This document shows positions 8,791 through 18,019 of a stretch of 64,000 bases of DNA, one piece after another. A model generated the notes under the pieces. The model saw only the letters and a program-made list of their open reading frames with translations. It searched no databases and was not told the DNA's origin. Source of the DNA: Pedobacter cryoconitis (GTDB taxonomy: Bacteria; Bacteroidota; Bacteroidia; Sphingobacteriales; Sphingobacteriaceae). Positions within the stretch are counted from its first letter, which is position 1; every line of letters starts with the position of its first letter. The position numbers were made by a program, and so were the translations under genes. The stretch covers positions 62,001 to 126,000 of the forward strand of contig NZ_QLLR01000012.1 of assembly GCF_003259615.1 (NCBI RefSeq), read 5' to 3'.

Positions 8791-9198
8791 TTACTTATTA
8801 TTTTGGTGGCGCAAGTTACATAACAGCGAGTATATTTCAAAGAAGCTGAACAATAAATATAAAGAAAAAAAGTTGAGGGCGAAAACCAACCCCTTTTCTT
8901 TAGTGTTCAGGCTGTAAATCAGTACAAAAGCCATAGAAAATATCATTTTCAAAACTATTGACCCCATAATCGCTATAATACCTGTCTCCGGGTCCATTTT
9001 TATCCCCAGATAAGCCATTATATAAGCTATATAGGTAAGTCCGCCTATAAAACCAAACAGTAACCAGAACTTATTAGCTAACAATGGAACATTTGGAAAT
9101 AATACAGGTAAGGCAAAAGCGACCCCGACAAGGAGCAGCGAATAAATCAGATAGTACAACGTAAACTTTAAAACACTCAAAATACTTTTTTTTGACAA
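8791..9198 (-). CDS. Small four-helix membrane protein in the ATP synthase operon
   Basis: A 135-residue protein that is almost entirely hydrophobic, with four predicted membrane helices (about 8-30, 40-62, 75-95 and 103-125). It sits at the place where AtpI-like assembly proteins are found, between atpZ and atpB, and ends 14 bp before atpB. A role in F0 assembly is an inference from position alone. The start is a TTG at 9198 with no better ATG in frame, only 12 bp from the edge of the large palindrome at 9211-9362, so its original leader may have been replaced. Confidence 0.65.
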   Translation of the reverse strand: MSKKSILSVLKFTLYYLIYSLLLVGVAFALPVLFPNVPLLANKFWLLFGFIGGLTYIAYIMAYLGIKMDPETGIIAIMGSIVLKMIFSMAFVLIYSLNTKEKGLVFALNFFSLYLLFSFFEIYSLLCNLRHQNNK

Positions 9199-9210
9199 AA
9201 GTATGAGAAT

Positions 9211-9362
9211 CTGTTTGAATTAAGATGATAAAATTATTTATTAGTTCATTTTAAGCGAAACAAGTCAAAACTATTTCTGGTAGCCTTCTACCAGAAATGG
9301 TTTTGGCGACGTTGCAGCTAAAAGGAACTAATAAATAATTTTATCATCTTAATTTTAAACAG
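9211..9362. repeat. 152-bp near-perfect palindromic element inside the ATP synthase operon
   Basis: The outer arms (9218-9247 and 9325-9354) are 30-bp perfect inverted repeats, extended outward to CTGTTT / AAACAG with one indel. Inside is a second hairpin (9266-9283 with 9288-9305, one G-T mismatch) with a 4-base loop, and the sequence between the two also pairs in part. The whole block can fold into one long hairpin. It has no reading frame and no clear target-site duplication. It looks like a MITE-type or other dispersed palindromic element. Confidence 0.75.
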
Positions 9363-9390
9363 TTTCTGCAATTAACAGAGATTACCAGTG

Positions 9391-9609
9391 TTAGTCTTTA
9401 CTATTCAGTTGTCTGATAACCTGATATAAGGAAATGATCACGCCTAAAAGGCCGAGCAGTGCAGTAAAAATCATTTTACCATTATTTCTATACTGATCAA
9501 TTTTATAGCCCGCGAAAGCAAATATGCCGATGGTAGCCAGCATCTGGAAACCCATGCCGGTATACTTTACAAAATTCGCTGATTTTTTCTCTTCTGGCTC
9601 GTCATTCAT
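9391..9609 (-). CDS. atpZ: AtpZ/AtpI-family ATP synthase accessory protein
   Basis: A 72-residue protein with a charged N-terminus and two membrane helices (about 19-36 and 45-66). The first contains Gly-Met-Gly-Phe-Gln-Met and ends Gly-Tyr-Lys-Ile-Asp, the typical AtpZ pattern. Relatives help assemble the c-ring or carry Mg2+/Ca2+ for the enzyme. It is the first gene of the operon; a 181-bp stretch with the palindromic element separates it from the next gene. It is divergent from the sprE-like gene. Confidence 0.8.
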   Translation of the reverse strand: MNDEPEEKKSANFVKYTGMGFQMLATIGIFAFAGYKIDQYRNNGKMIFTALLGLLGVIISLYQVIRQLNSKD

Positions 9610-9698
9610 GAGGTTAATGTATTTAGCGGCTATAAAAACAGATGGCAGTAATAAAATTATAACAGCTTATTAAACTTGCTCTTATAAAAAATTAATAA

Positions 9699-9733
9699 TT
9701 TGCATTGAAATACTGATGAATAAAATATTTTTG
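9699..9733 (+). promoter_or_regulatory. Promoter of the sprE-like gene
   Basis: A TTTG at 9699-9702 (or TTG at 9705-9707, spacing 18) precedes TATTTTTG at 9726-9733, a perfect match to the Bacteroidota -7 box TAnnTTTG. The predicted start of transcription is about 15-20 bases before the ATG at 9756. The rest of the 146-bp divergent gap is AT-rich and must also hold the atpZ promoter, which I could not place with confidence. Confidence 0.5.
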
Positions 9734-9755
9734 CATACATTCTAGTCTATTTTAA

Positions 9756-12700
9756 ATGTTGACTCAAACTACTTATTTGAAGAATCTCCGACGCTCCAGT
9801 TTGAAATTATTATTATTTTACCTGGGAAGCTCTTTATTAGTGGCTTGTAGTACGCCTAAAGATACGGCAACAAGCAGGGCTATGCAAAATTTAACTGCAC
9901 GTTATAATTATATTTATAACGCGAATGTTATTCTCAACAATTACGAGGAAGAATCGTATAACAACTATATAGACAATTACAGTGACGTTTTACCTGTTTA
10001 TACAGATCCTGAAAAGTTCAGTTCAGAAAGTGTTCTTCATGCCCCTGCCAATGACAGAGCGCTGGATGCCATCGTCAAAAAATCAAGAGCTATTATTGCG
10101 GATAAAGCTTTCAGTAATTATATCGATGATGCTTACCTGTTATTGGGTAAAGCCTATTATCTGAAAACTAATTATTTCGTAGCCGAAGAATACTTCGATT
10201 ATACGGCTAAAACCTATACTAAAGATATGAATGTGCTGATTACGGCACAAAACTGGAAAGCAAGAAGTTTGATGCAGCTCAATAATATGGACGATGCAGC
10301 GATTATTCTGGATACTGTTTATGATAACCTGGAACTGGTCAAAAAGAAAAGATCTGAGCCTTATGCAACCATTGCACAGTCGTACATTTATCAGAACAGG
10401 TATACCGATGCGATCCCTATTCTGGAGAAAGCAGTCAAAGAAAGTCAACTGCACCGAAACCGTATCCGCTGGACTTACATTCTTGCGCAGTTGTATGAAC
10501 GTCAAAAAAAGTACAAAGAAGCTTTAGCGCTTTATACTAAAGTACAAAAAAGTAATGCTGGTTTTGAGTTGTACTTCAATGCAAACCTGAACAGAATCAA
10601 AGTGACGGGCATCCTCAATGGAGAACACCTGAACCGGAAGAAGGAATTACTGGCACTGCTCAAAGATGATAAGAACCTGGACTATCATGATCAGATTTAT
10701 TATCAGATTGCAGAAGACTATGCCGAAGAAAATAATATCACGGAAGCAGAAAATTTTTATAGGCTATCTATCAAAAACAGTACGCGGAACAACTATCAGA
10801 AAGGGTTATCTTATTTGAGGATGGCCGACCTGAATTTCAATAAACATAAAGATTTCCTGAAAGCAAAAGCATACTATGACAGCACAGTCAGTGTATTGCC
10901 TAAAAACTATCCGGGATATGCACAGATCTTAAAAAAGAGTCAGAACCTGGAATATATCACCGACAGGTATGAGGTTATTGCTTACCAGGATACCCTGCAA
11001 ATGCTAGCCAAACTCCCTGAAGCGGAGCGTATTGCCAAAATCAAAAAACTAACGAAGATTAAAGTAGTGCCTGTAGCTGCGAATAACGGAACTTTCAGAA
11101 ACAATCTTTTCCCTGATGCAGGGCGGCGCAACAATGCGGGCGCACCACAGACAAGCTCGTTTTACTTTAGTAATCCTGCGGCATTAAGCAGAGGATACAC
11201 AGACTTTCTGACTAAATGGGGCAACAGGAAACAAGAAGATAACTGGAGACAGAGTATTAAATCATCTTCACAATCTACTTCCGAAAGCATTGCTAAAGTA
11301 GAGAATGATGGCTATCCGACAGACAAAATCGGGATGGAGAAAACGATAGCTGACAAAGATACGACCGGTAAAAAGTATATGGCTGCTGTTCCGCTAACCC
11401 CAGAAGCGGTTAAAACTTCGACCGGGAAGATCATTGATGCTTATTATGAAATCGCAAGTTTCTATCAGCAGGAACTGGATGACCAGCCTGAAGCAATCCG
11501 TATCTATCAATTGATATTAAGCAAATTTCCTGACAATGATCATCTGGGTTCTGTTTATTATAGTTTATACTTATGTTATCAAAAAACAGATCCTGCGAAT
11601 GCAGCAAAATATAAGGCATTGGTACTGAATAAATTTCCGGCAAGTATTTATGCAAAAACTATCCTTGATCCCGACTATTCGATCAAACAGTCTGACCTGG
11701 AAGCTGCAGGAATTAAAAGATACAACCAGGTATTCGAACTGTATGAAGGAAAAGCATTTCCGTCAGTGATCACTGAAGTGAATTCTACGATTCAGCAATA
11801 TCCTGCTGGTTTAATCAATCCGCAATTGAGTTACCTGAAAGCTATAGCGATTGGAAGAACACAGAAAATTGATAGTTTGACAGCAGCATTTAAGGCGATT
11901 ACCATTGCTTATCCGGATGATAAATTAATCGTTCCGCTGGTTAAAGAGCACCTGGCTTATATTGCTGCCCATCAGGGTGAATTCCGGAACAGAAGGGTTG
12001 CTTTACCAGACTTCGATCCGGCAGAGCCTCGTTTCTTTACTTCAGCTCCTGTAGCGGAAAAAGTTGTTCAACCAGTTACCGGACCTGATCTTCAGCCAAT
12101 CGTAAAAACAGCAAAAGAGAAAGCGACAGCAGCCGTTAAACCTGCGGTTGTTCCACCAGCAGTGATTGTGCCACAGACAGCGGCCGCTACCCCACCAGCA
12201 GTTGTTCCGCCAGCCATTGTGAAAGAAACATCTGCGATTACTAAAAACATTCCGGTTGTTGCGCCAATAGATCCAAAAGAAGTTCCGGTTGTGCCCCAGA
12301 TAGCAGTAAACACCCCTGCTAATCCGCCAGTTACCCCACCAGTACCTGTTGCAGAAACTCCGGTCGCACCTGTTGCTACGCCGGAAATTACAATCCCTGC
12401 TCCGGTAAAAACAGCAGAAGTTCCAGCTCCGCGTCCGGTGATTAAAGACAAAACATTCAGTACAGAAATATCTAAAGTCTATTATTTTGTGGTTGATGTG
12501 GCAGATGCCAGCCTGACCTTAAGCTCTTCACGATTTGGAATCGGTCAATTTAACCGTGGAAACTTCCCGGGAGCAGGTTTGAAACATCAATTAACAGAAT
12601 TTGACAATGACCAACTAATATATGTTGGGAACTTTCTTAGTTTTGCAGAAGCAAAAAGTTACGCTGACGGAATAACTCCTCAATTGAAACAGATCATGAA

Positions 12701-12812
12701 AGTCCCTGCTGGTGTGTACAGCAGCTTTATTATCAGTAAGGAGAATTTCGAAAAGCTCCGGAGCAAGGATCTGGTAACTAAATATTTAGATTTCTACAAA
12801 AACAATTACTAA
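9756..12812 (+). CDS. sprE: Type IX secretion lipoprotein, SprE/PorW-like TPR protein
   Basis: SprE/PorW is an outer-membrane-associated lipoprotein needed for type IX secretion and gliding. This 1018-residue protein has a signal peptide with lipobox Leu-Val-Ala-Cys (Cys31). A conserved segment with Ala-Arg-Tyr-Asn-Tyr-Ile-Tyr-Asn-Ala-Asn follows, then an extended array of TPR helices (about 110-400 and 560-740). After these come a Pro/Val/Ala-rich linker (about 770-910) and a C-terminal SPOR-like globular domain. The assignment rests on this architecture and on the gldKLMN genes 4 kb downstream. It could instead be a general TPR cell-envelope lipoprotein. A class A PBP gene begins 2 bp after its stop. 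Confidence 0.7.
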   Translation: MLTQTTYLKNLRRSSLKLLLFYLGSSLLVACSTPKDTATSRAMQNLTARYNYIYNANVILNNYEEESYNNYIDNYSDVLPVYTDPEKFSSESVLHAPANDRALDAIVKKSRAIIADKAFSNYIDDAYLLLGKAYYLKTNYFVAEEYFDYTAKTYTKDMNVLITAQNWKARSLMQLNNMDDAAIILDTVYDNLELVKKKRSEPYATIAQSYIYQNRYTDAIPILEKAVKESQLHRNRIRWTYILAQLYERQKKYKEALALYTKVQKSNAGFELYFNANLNRIKVTGILNGEHLNRKKELLALLKDDKNLDYHDQIYYQIAEDYAEENNITEAENFYRLSIKNSTRNNYQKGLSYLRMADLNFNKHKDFLKAKAYYDSTVSVLPKNYPGYAQILKKSQNLEYITDRYEVIAYQDTLQMLAKLPEAERIAKIKKLTKIKVVPVAANNGTFRNNLFPDAGRRNNAGAPQTSSFYFSNPAALSRGYTDFLTKWGNRKQEDNWRQSIKSSSQSTSESIAKVENDGYPTDKIGMEKTIADKDTTGKKYMAAVPLTPEAVKTSTGKIIDAYYEIASFYQQELDDQPEAIRIYQLILSKFPDNDHLGSVYYSLYLCYQKTDPANAAKYKALVLNKFPASIYAKTILDPDYSIKQSDLEAAGIKRYNQVFELYEGKAFPSVITEVNSTIQQYPAGLINPQLSYLKAIAIGRTQKIDSLTAAFKAITIAYPDDKLIVPLVKEHLAYIAAHQGEFRNRRVALPDFDPAEPRFFTSAPVAEKVVQPVTGPDLQPIVKTAKEKATAAVKPAVVPPAVIVPQTAAATPPAVVPPAIVKETSAITKNIPVVAPIDPKEVPVVPQIAVNTPANPPVTPPVPVAETPVAPVATPEITIPAPVKTAEVPAPRPVIKDKTFSTEISKVYYFVVDVADASLTLSSSRFGIGQFNRGNFPGAGLKHQLTEFDNDQLIYVGNFLSFAEAKSYADGITPQLKQIMKVPAGVYSSFIISKENFEKLRSKDLVTKYLDFYKNNY

Positions 12813-12814
12813 AA

Positions 12815-15040
12815 ATGACCAAAAATATTTCGGCTGCAGAGATAAAAAGCTATAACCTTACGCTCTGGAAGTTACTGATAGGTGCGATGATCCTGTTTGC
12901 CATCTTTATTGTTGCAATCGGTTTTGGGCTATTTGGAACCCTGCCATCTTTCAGAGATATTGAACACCCTAAAAGTAATCAGGCTACTGAAATATTAACA
13001 GAAGACAAAAGAGTACTGGGTACCTATTTTGTACAAAACCGCTCTAATGTTACCTATCCTGAAATTTCTCAGAACGTAATTAACGCCCTGATCTCTACAG
13101 AAGACACGAGGTTTAAAGAACACTCAGGAATTGATTTCAAACGGACCTTCACAATTATCTTCTACAATTTAGTAGGTAAAAAACAAGGTGCAAGTACGAT
13201 TACACAGCAATTAGCACTGAACCTTTTCTCAGAAGAAGGCCGTCAAAAGAACTTCTTCAAGCGTTTAATGCAGAAATTCCAGGAATGGATTGTGGCTGTA
13301 AAACTGGAACGTAACTTTACCAAAGAAGAAATTATTACCATGTACCTGAATACCGTAGATTTTGGTAACCAGGCTTACGGAATTAAATCTGCAGCAAGAG
13401 TTTATTTTAATACCACACCAGATCAGCTTACTGTAGCACAAGCAGCTACATTGGTCGGACTGCAAAAAGGAATTACCCGCTACTCTCCTACCCGTAACCC
13501 GGAGCGGTCATTAGCCAGACGGAATACTGTGATGTCCAATATGGTCAAAGAAGACCTGCTGACACAACAACAGTATGACGAAGAAAAAGCAAAACCACTA
13601 GCCCTTAAATTCAGTGCAGCAACTGTAAATGATGGAATTGCTCCATATTTCAGGGCCGTATTGAAAAATGATATTAAAAAAATCTTCCAGGAACGCTCTA
13701 TCTTAAAAGCAGATGGTACGCCTTATGATCTGGACAGAGACGGACTGAAGATTGTAACGACCATCAATTACGACATGCAGGTGTATGCTGAAGAAGCGCA
13801 AAAAGATGCGATGAAAGTTCTGCAGGCACAATTTACCAAAGGCTGGAAAGGCAGAAATCCTTTCAAAGGAAAAGAAATGCAGATTGAACAGGGAATTAAA
13901 AGATCTGACCGTTATAAAGCCTTACAGCTGGAAGGAAAATCTGAAGAAGAGATCAAAACTGACTTCAATACGCCGACAGAAATGAGTATTTTCACGTGGA
14001 AAGGGAATCTGGATACCCTGATGAAGCCTGTCGATTCTGTAAAATATTATAAATTGCTGTTAAGAAATGCGATGATGGCGATGGACCCGAAAACCGGCTA
14101 TGTTAAAGCATGGGTTGGCGGGATCAATTATGAGCATTTCAAATACGATCAGGTTAAAATGGGGACCAGGCAGGTAGGTTCAACAGCCAAACCTTTCACG
14201 TATTCAGTAGCGATAGAAAACGGTTATTCTCCATGTTACCAGGTCTTGAATGAACCAGTAACGATTGAAGTTCCGGGCAGCGCGCCATGGACTCCAAAAT
14301 CCGGAGGTACTTTACCCGGTTATATTACCTTACAGAAAGCCCTTGCCTTCTCTCAGAATTATATTGCCGCTTACCTGATGAAACAAGTGGGCCCTACTGC
14401 GGTCGCTACATTAGCGAAAAGAATGGGAATCACTTCAAATGTACCTGCTTATCCATCGATTGCACTGGGCTCTTTTGATGCCTCTGTATTTGATATGGTA
14501 GGTGCTTACAGTGTATTTGCAAATAAAGGGGTCTGGACACAGCCAACTTATATTTTAAGAATTGAAGATAAAAACGGAGTGGTACTTTTCTCTCAAACCC
14601 CACAAAAACACCCAGCAATGAACGAAGATGTCGCTTATGTGATGACACGTATGTTAGAGGGTGTGGTAAAAACAGGTTATGGTTATGGCCTGATTGGTAA
14701 ATATGGGCTGAAGAATCCTATTGGGGGTAAAACCGGAACAACACAGAATAACTCTGATGGCTGGTTCGTAGGAATTACGCCTGACCTGGTTGCCGGAGTA
14801 TGGACAGGGTGTGAAGACCGTGCATTCCACTTTATCAGTACCAGGGAAGGTGAAGGTTCTAAAACAGCTATGCCTATTTTTGGTGGTTTCTTAAAGAAAG
14901 TATATGCTAATCCTAAATTAAAAGTAGGCAGAGGCGACTTTGAAGCACCTAAAAACGGTGTTTCTATCACTTACGATTGTAACCAATATCAACAGCAACA
15001 AACTGATACAACAGAACTGGACAAGAAGCTGGGTTTTTAA
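12815..15040 (+). CDS. Class A penicillin-binding protein (peptidoglycan glycosyltransferase/transpeptidase)
   Basis: A bifunctional cell-wall polymerase of PBP1A type, 741 residues. An N-terminal membrane anchor (about 17-40) is followed by the GT51 glycosyltransferase domain with Glu-Asp-Thr-Arg-Phe near residue 95 and Ser-Thr-Ile-Thr-Gln-Gln. The transpeptidase domain has the active-site Ser-Thr-Ala-Lys near residue 455, Ser-Gln-Asn near 512 and Lys-Thr-Gly near 638, so all three penicillin-binding motifs are intact. It forms a tight unit with the sprE-like gene upstream (2 bp) and uvrC downstream (0 bp). Confidence 0.93.
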   Translation: MTKNISAAEIKSYNLTLWKLLIGAMILFAIFIVAIGFGLFGTLPSFRDIEHPKSNQATEILTEDKRVLGTYFVQNRSNVTYPEISQNVINALISTEDTRFKEHSGIDFKRTFTIIFYNLVGKKQGASTITQQLALNLFSEEGRQKNFFKRLMQKFQEWIVAVKLERNFTKEEIITMYLNTVDFGNQAYGIKSAARVYFNTTPDQLTVAQAATLVGLQKGITRYSPTRNPERSLARRNTVMSNMVKEDLLTQQQYDEEKAKPLALKFSAATVNDGIAPYFRAVLKNDIKKIFQERSILKADGTPYDLDRDGLKIVTTINYDMQVYAEEAQKDAMKVLQAQFTKGWKGRNPFKGKEMQIEQGIKRSDRYKALQLEGKSEEEIKTDFNTPTEMSIFTWKGNLDTLMKPVDSVKYYKLLLRNAMMAMDPKTGYVKAWVGGINYEHFKYDQVKMGTRQVGSTAKPFTYSVAIENGYSPCYQVLNEPVTIEVPGSAPWTPKSGGTLPGYITLQKALAFSQNYIAAYLMKQVGPTAVATLAKRMGITSNVPAYPSIALGSFDASVFDMVGAYSVFANKGVWTQPTYILRIEDKNGVVLFSQTPQKHPAMNEDVAYVMTRMLEGVVKTGYGYGLIGKYGLKNPIGGKTGTTQNNSDGWFVGITPDLVAGVWTGCEDRAFHFISTREGEGSKTAMPIFGGFLKKVYANPKLKVGRGDFEAPKNGVSITYDCNQYQQQQTDTTELDKKLGF

Positions 15041-16846
15041 ATGAGCATTTTTGACTACAAGAAGGCATTAGCCGATATTCCGCACAAACCCGGTGTTTAT
15101 CAATACTGGGACCAGGAAGATACGCTCATTTATATTGGCAAGGCCAAAGATTTAAGAAACCGCGTCGGCTCTTATTTCAACCAGGACAACCAGATGAATG
15201 GGAAAACGCGGGTATTGGTTTCCAAGATCCGCAAGATTACTTTTACCATTGTTGATACCGAAATTGATGCCTGGCTGCTGGAAAACAGCTTGATTAAAAA
15301 GCATCAGCCAAGGTATAATATCATGCTGAAGGATGATAAGACCTATCCATGGATTATTATCAAAAAAGAACCCTTTCCGCGTTTGTACTGGACGCGGAAA
15401 ATGATCAAAGACGGTTCTACCTATTTTGGCCCTTATGCCTCTGTAGGGATGATGCACACGATTCTCGATCTGATCAAAGAAACCTATCCCTTACGTACCT
15501 GTAACCTCCCGCTGACGGAGGAAAACATCCATGCCGGCAAATTCAAGGTCTGCCTGGAATACCAGATTGGCAACTGTAAAGGTCCTTGTCAGGCTTATCA
15601 ATCGGATGAAGATTATGATCAGAGTATAGCCGAAATCAAAGATATTCTGAACGGAAAGATAGGTAACGTAATCAAAGACGTTAAACAGGTCATTAAAAAA
15701 GCAGTCGATGAACTGAATTTTGAATATGCCCATCAGTATCAGAAAAAATTACTGGTCTTAGAAAAGTATCAAAGTAAGTCAACTGTAGTCAACAGCTCTA
15801 TTACCAATGTAGATGTGGTGAGTATTGCTTCTGATGAGCGTTACGCTTTTGTCAATTACTTAAAAATCATGAATGGAAGTATCATTCAGACGCAAACTAT
15901 AGAGATCAAAAAACGGCTGGATGAATCTGATGAAGAACTGCTTACCCTGGCGATTACTGAATTCAGGACGAAGTTCAGCAGTACTTCCAGAGAGATTATC
16001 GTCCCTTTTGATATTAAACTGAAGGATGAAAATTTAAAGTTTACTGTTCCTAAACTGGGTGAAAAGAAAAACCTGCTGGAACTTTCCCATAAAAATGTAT
16101 TGTTCTTCAGACGTGAAAAGCTGAATCAGTATGAAAAGTTAAACCCGGATTTGAGGTCTGAACGTATTTTAACACAAATGCAGAAAGATCTGATGCTGAC
16201 ACAGCTGCCTGTTCACATTGAATGTTTTGATAACTCGAACTTCCAGGGAGCTTATCCTGTTTCCGCAATTGTTGTCTTTAAAGATGCCAAACCGTCTAAA
16301 AAAGATTACCGGCATTTTAACGTGAAAACGGTAGAAGGACCGAATGATTTTGCGACGATGGAAGAAGCTGTTTACAGGCGATATAAGCGCATGTTAGAAG
16401 AAGAGGAGTCATTGCCCCAATTGATCATCATTGATGGAGGTAAGGGTCAGCTATCGTCTGCAGTAAGCAGTTTAAAGAAATTAGGAATAGAACATAAGGT
16501 TACCGTCATCGGTATTGCCAAAAGACTGGAAGAGTTATATTATCCGGGAGACAGCTATCCGCTTCATCTGGACAAAAAATCCGAGACGCTGAAGGTTATT
16601 CAGCAACTCCGGGATGAGGCGCACCGCTTTGGGATTACCTTTCACAGAAAGAAAAGAGATCAGGGCACTTTAAAGACCGAACTGGAGGATATTCCCGGTA
16701 TTGGCAAAACCACTGCCGATAAGCTGTTACGCCAGTTTAAATCCGTTAAAAAGATCAGAGAGGCTACAGAGGCTGAATTGGAAAACGTATTGAACAAAGC
16801 ACAGGTTAAAACTTTACTGGCACATTTCGCCCCGAAGACTACTTAA
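15041..16846 (+). CDS. uvrC: Excinuclease ABC subunit C
   Basis: UvrC makes both incisions in nucleotide excision repair. The 601-residue protein has an N-terminal GIY-YIG nuclease (Gly-Val-Tyr-Gln-Tyr near residue 18, Ile-Tyr-Ile-Gly-Lys-Ala near 30). A UVR motif, which contacts UvrB, lies near 200-235. The RNase H-like nuclease begins Glu-Cys-Phe-Asp-Asn-Ser, and a helix-hairpin-helix end contains Ile-Pro-Gly-Ile-Gly-Lys. All are in normal order. Its ATG directly follows the stop of the PBP gene, which implies coupled translation, although the functions are unrelated. A strong hairpin follows. Confidence 0.97.
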   Translation: MSIFDYKKALADIPHKPGVYQYWDQEDTLIYIGKAKDLRNRVGSYFNQDNQMNGKTRVLVSKIRKITFTIVDTEIDAWLLENSLIKKHQPRYNIMLKDDKTYPWIIIKKEPFPRLYWTRKMIKDGSTYFGPYASVGMMHTILDLIKETYPLRTCNLPLTEENIHAGKFKVCLEYQIGNCKGPCQAYQSDEDYDQSIAEIKDILNGKIGNVIKDVKQVIKKAVDELNFEYAHQYQKKLLVLEKYQSKSTVVNSSITNVDVVSIASDERYAFVNYLKIMNGSIIQTQTIEIKKRLDESDEELLTLAITEFRTKFSSTSREIIVPFDIKLKDENLKFTVPKLGEKKNLLELSHKNVLFFRREKLNQYEKLNPDLRSERILTQMQKDLMLTQLPVHIECFDNSNFQGAYPVSAIVVFKDAKPSKKDYRHFNVKTVEGPNDFATMEEAVYRRYKRMLEEEESLPQLIIIDGGKGQLSSAVSSLKKLGIEHKVTVIGIAKRLEELYYPGDSYPLHLDKKSETLKVIQQLRDEAHRFGITFHRKKRDQGTLKTELEDIPGIGKTTADKLLRQFKSVKKIREATEAELENVLNKAQVKTLLAHFAPKTT

Positions 16847-16855
16847 GCCCAAAGA

Positions 16856-16888
16856 AAAAGCGCCGCTATCTAATGATAACGGCGCTTT
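16856..16888. terminator. Bidirectional terminator between uvrC and gldN
   Basis: A GC-rich stem (about 14 bp with one C-A mismatch) with a TAAT loop, flanked by A and T runs, lying between the convergent uvrC and gldN genes. The TATC-TAAT-GATA apex is identical to that of the terminator at 3636-3669. Confidence 0.85.
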
Positions 16889-16911
16889 TATATTTTTATT
16901 TGATCAGGATC

Positions 16912-18012
16912 TTAGTATTCCCACAAACTTTGTTCGTAGTCTGCCATTCCTTTTTTGATCCTTTCAGATTCATATAACTTTCTCGGATCTTTAGGATCGG
17001 TCTGATTCAGAATCTCCACGATTGTTTTATTGGCCGGGTTCGTTTCTTTCACGATATTACTCGAAAACAAACGTCTGACAAAGAAATCATCGAAAGTTAA
17101 TACCGACGCATCATTGGACGGGTCCTGCAATTTTTTCTTGCTTAATATCGTCCGGGCTTCATCGTAATAGATCCAGAACACAGGCTGCCAGTTCCCTTCT
17201 ACCATTTTCATCGGTGCAAGACCAACAATACGCGGTTCAAAGATTGAGCGCTTCACGTCCAGAATCCAGTCTTCTTTAATTCTGTATTTTAAGAACTCAT
17301 CTGCTCTTAAGCGTTTCAATATCGGATCTCCTATTTTACCTTTCTCATCTGCTTCTCCTTCAGAAGTTCCTCTTGCATTTCTCAATGCCTCGGCCGAAGT
17401 TAAAGCAATCTTGAAAGAGTCATTGTCTTCCAGTACTTTTCCAGCAGTCGTATCTTTAGGTGAATAAGCAGTTAATTCTTCGTTTCCTATTGCTTCCAGC
17501 AGAATTTCAATCAGCTTAGAGTTTTCTGTATTTAAGACAGAATTGATCGTATCACGTAAGTCAAGTTCTCTCCAGATACGTTTAGAATAAAACACATCTT
17601 CTTCTCTGACATCTGCATAAGGAACCATTACACTGCTATCTACATCTTTTCTGGCAAAGAAACCATCTTTCGGCGGAGTCTTAATCTTAGATTTTTTAAG
17701 CAAAGGCGTACTGACCGCTGCAGCTGTAGTTGCTACCGGTGCATTCACCGATGGTGTATTTACAGCAGGAGTATTTACTGAAGGGGTATTCACCACCGGA
17801 GCAGGAATTGACGTAACCGTTTCAGGCACTGGCTTAGTTACTTCTGTAGCCGGTACTGTAACCGCATCCGGAACTGGCGTAACCTCTGCAGGAGTTGATT
17901 TTGTCGGTTTCACCTTCGGACGCTGACTAACAATTGGTTTTACAGATTTGCTCTGAGCGAACGCTTCGGTTCCCACGAACAACAGGATAATCAGATATAA
18001 AAATTGTTTCAT
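16912..18012 (-). CDS. gldN: Type IX secretion / gliding protein GldN
   Basis: GldN (PorN) is a periplasmic protein that forms a ring with the lipoprotein GldK at the outer membrane in the type IX secretion machine. I start it at the ATG at 18012, giving a signal peptide (hydrophobic core, then Ala-Phe-Ala-Gln) and about 366 residues. The longer frame to 18045 would overlap gldM. Residues about 55-105 form a low-complexity Pro/Val/Thr linker with three Asn-Thr-Pro-(Ser/Ala)-Val repeats. The conserved GldN domain follows (Phe-Phe-Ala-Arg-Lys-Asp-Val, then Tyr-Ser-Lys-Arg-Ile-Trp-Arg-Glu-Leu-Asp-Leu-Arg-Asp). It is the last gene of gldKLMN. Confidence 0.92.
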   Translation of the reverse strand: MKQFLYLIILLFVGTEAFAQSKSVKPIVSQRPKVKPTKSTPAEVTPVPDAVTVPATEVTKPVPETVTSIPAPVVNTPSVNTPAVNTPSVNAPVATTAAAVSTPLLKKSKIKTPPKDGFFARKDVDSSVMVPYADVREEDVFYSKRIWRELDLRDTINSVLNTENSKLIEILLEAIGNEELTAYSPKDTTAGKVLEDNDSFKIALTSAEALRNARGTSEGEADEKGKIGDPILKRLRADEFLKYRIKEDWILDVKRSIFEPRIVGLAPMKMVEGNWQPVFWIYYDEARTILSKKKLQDPSNDASVLTFDDFFVRRLFSSNIVKETNPANKTIVEILNQTDPKDPRKLYESERIKKGMADYEQSLWEY

Positions 18013-18019
18013 CTTGACT

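Noticed and set aside
12092-12451. Gly/Thr/Ala-rich frame on the minus strand
   Set aside because: It is the antisense shadow of the Pro/Val/Ala-rich linker of the sprE-like protein, without a start context or neighbours of its own.
17700-17850. Possible tandem DNA repeat in gldN
   Set aside because: It encodes short Asn-Thr-Pro-Ser/Ala-Val repeats in a flexible linker. Low-complexity linkers of this sort are ordinary in envelope proteins.
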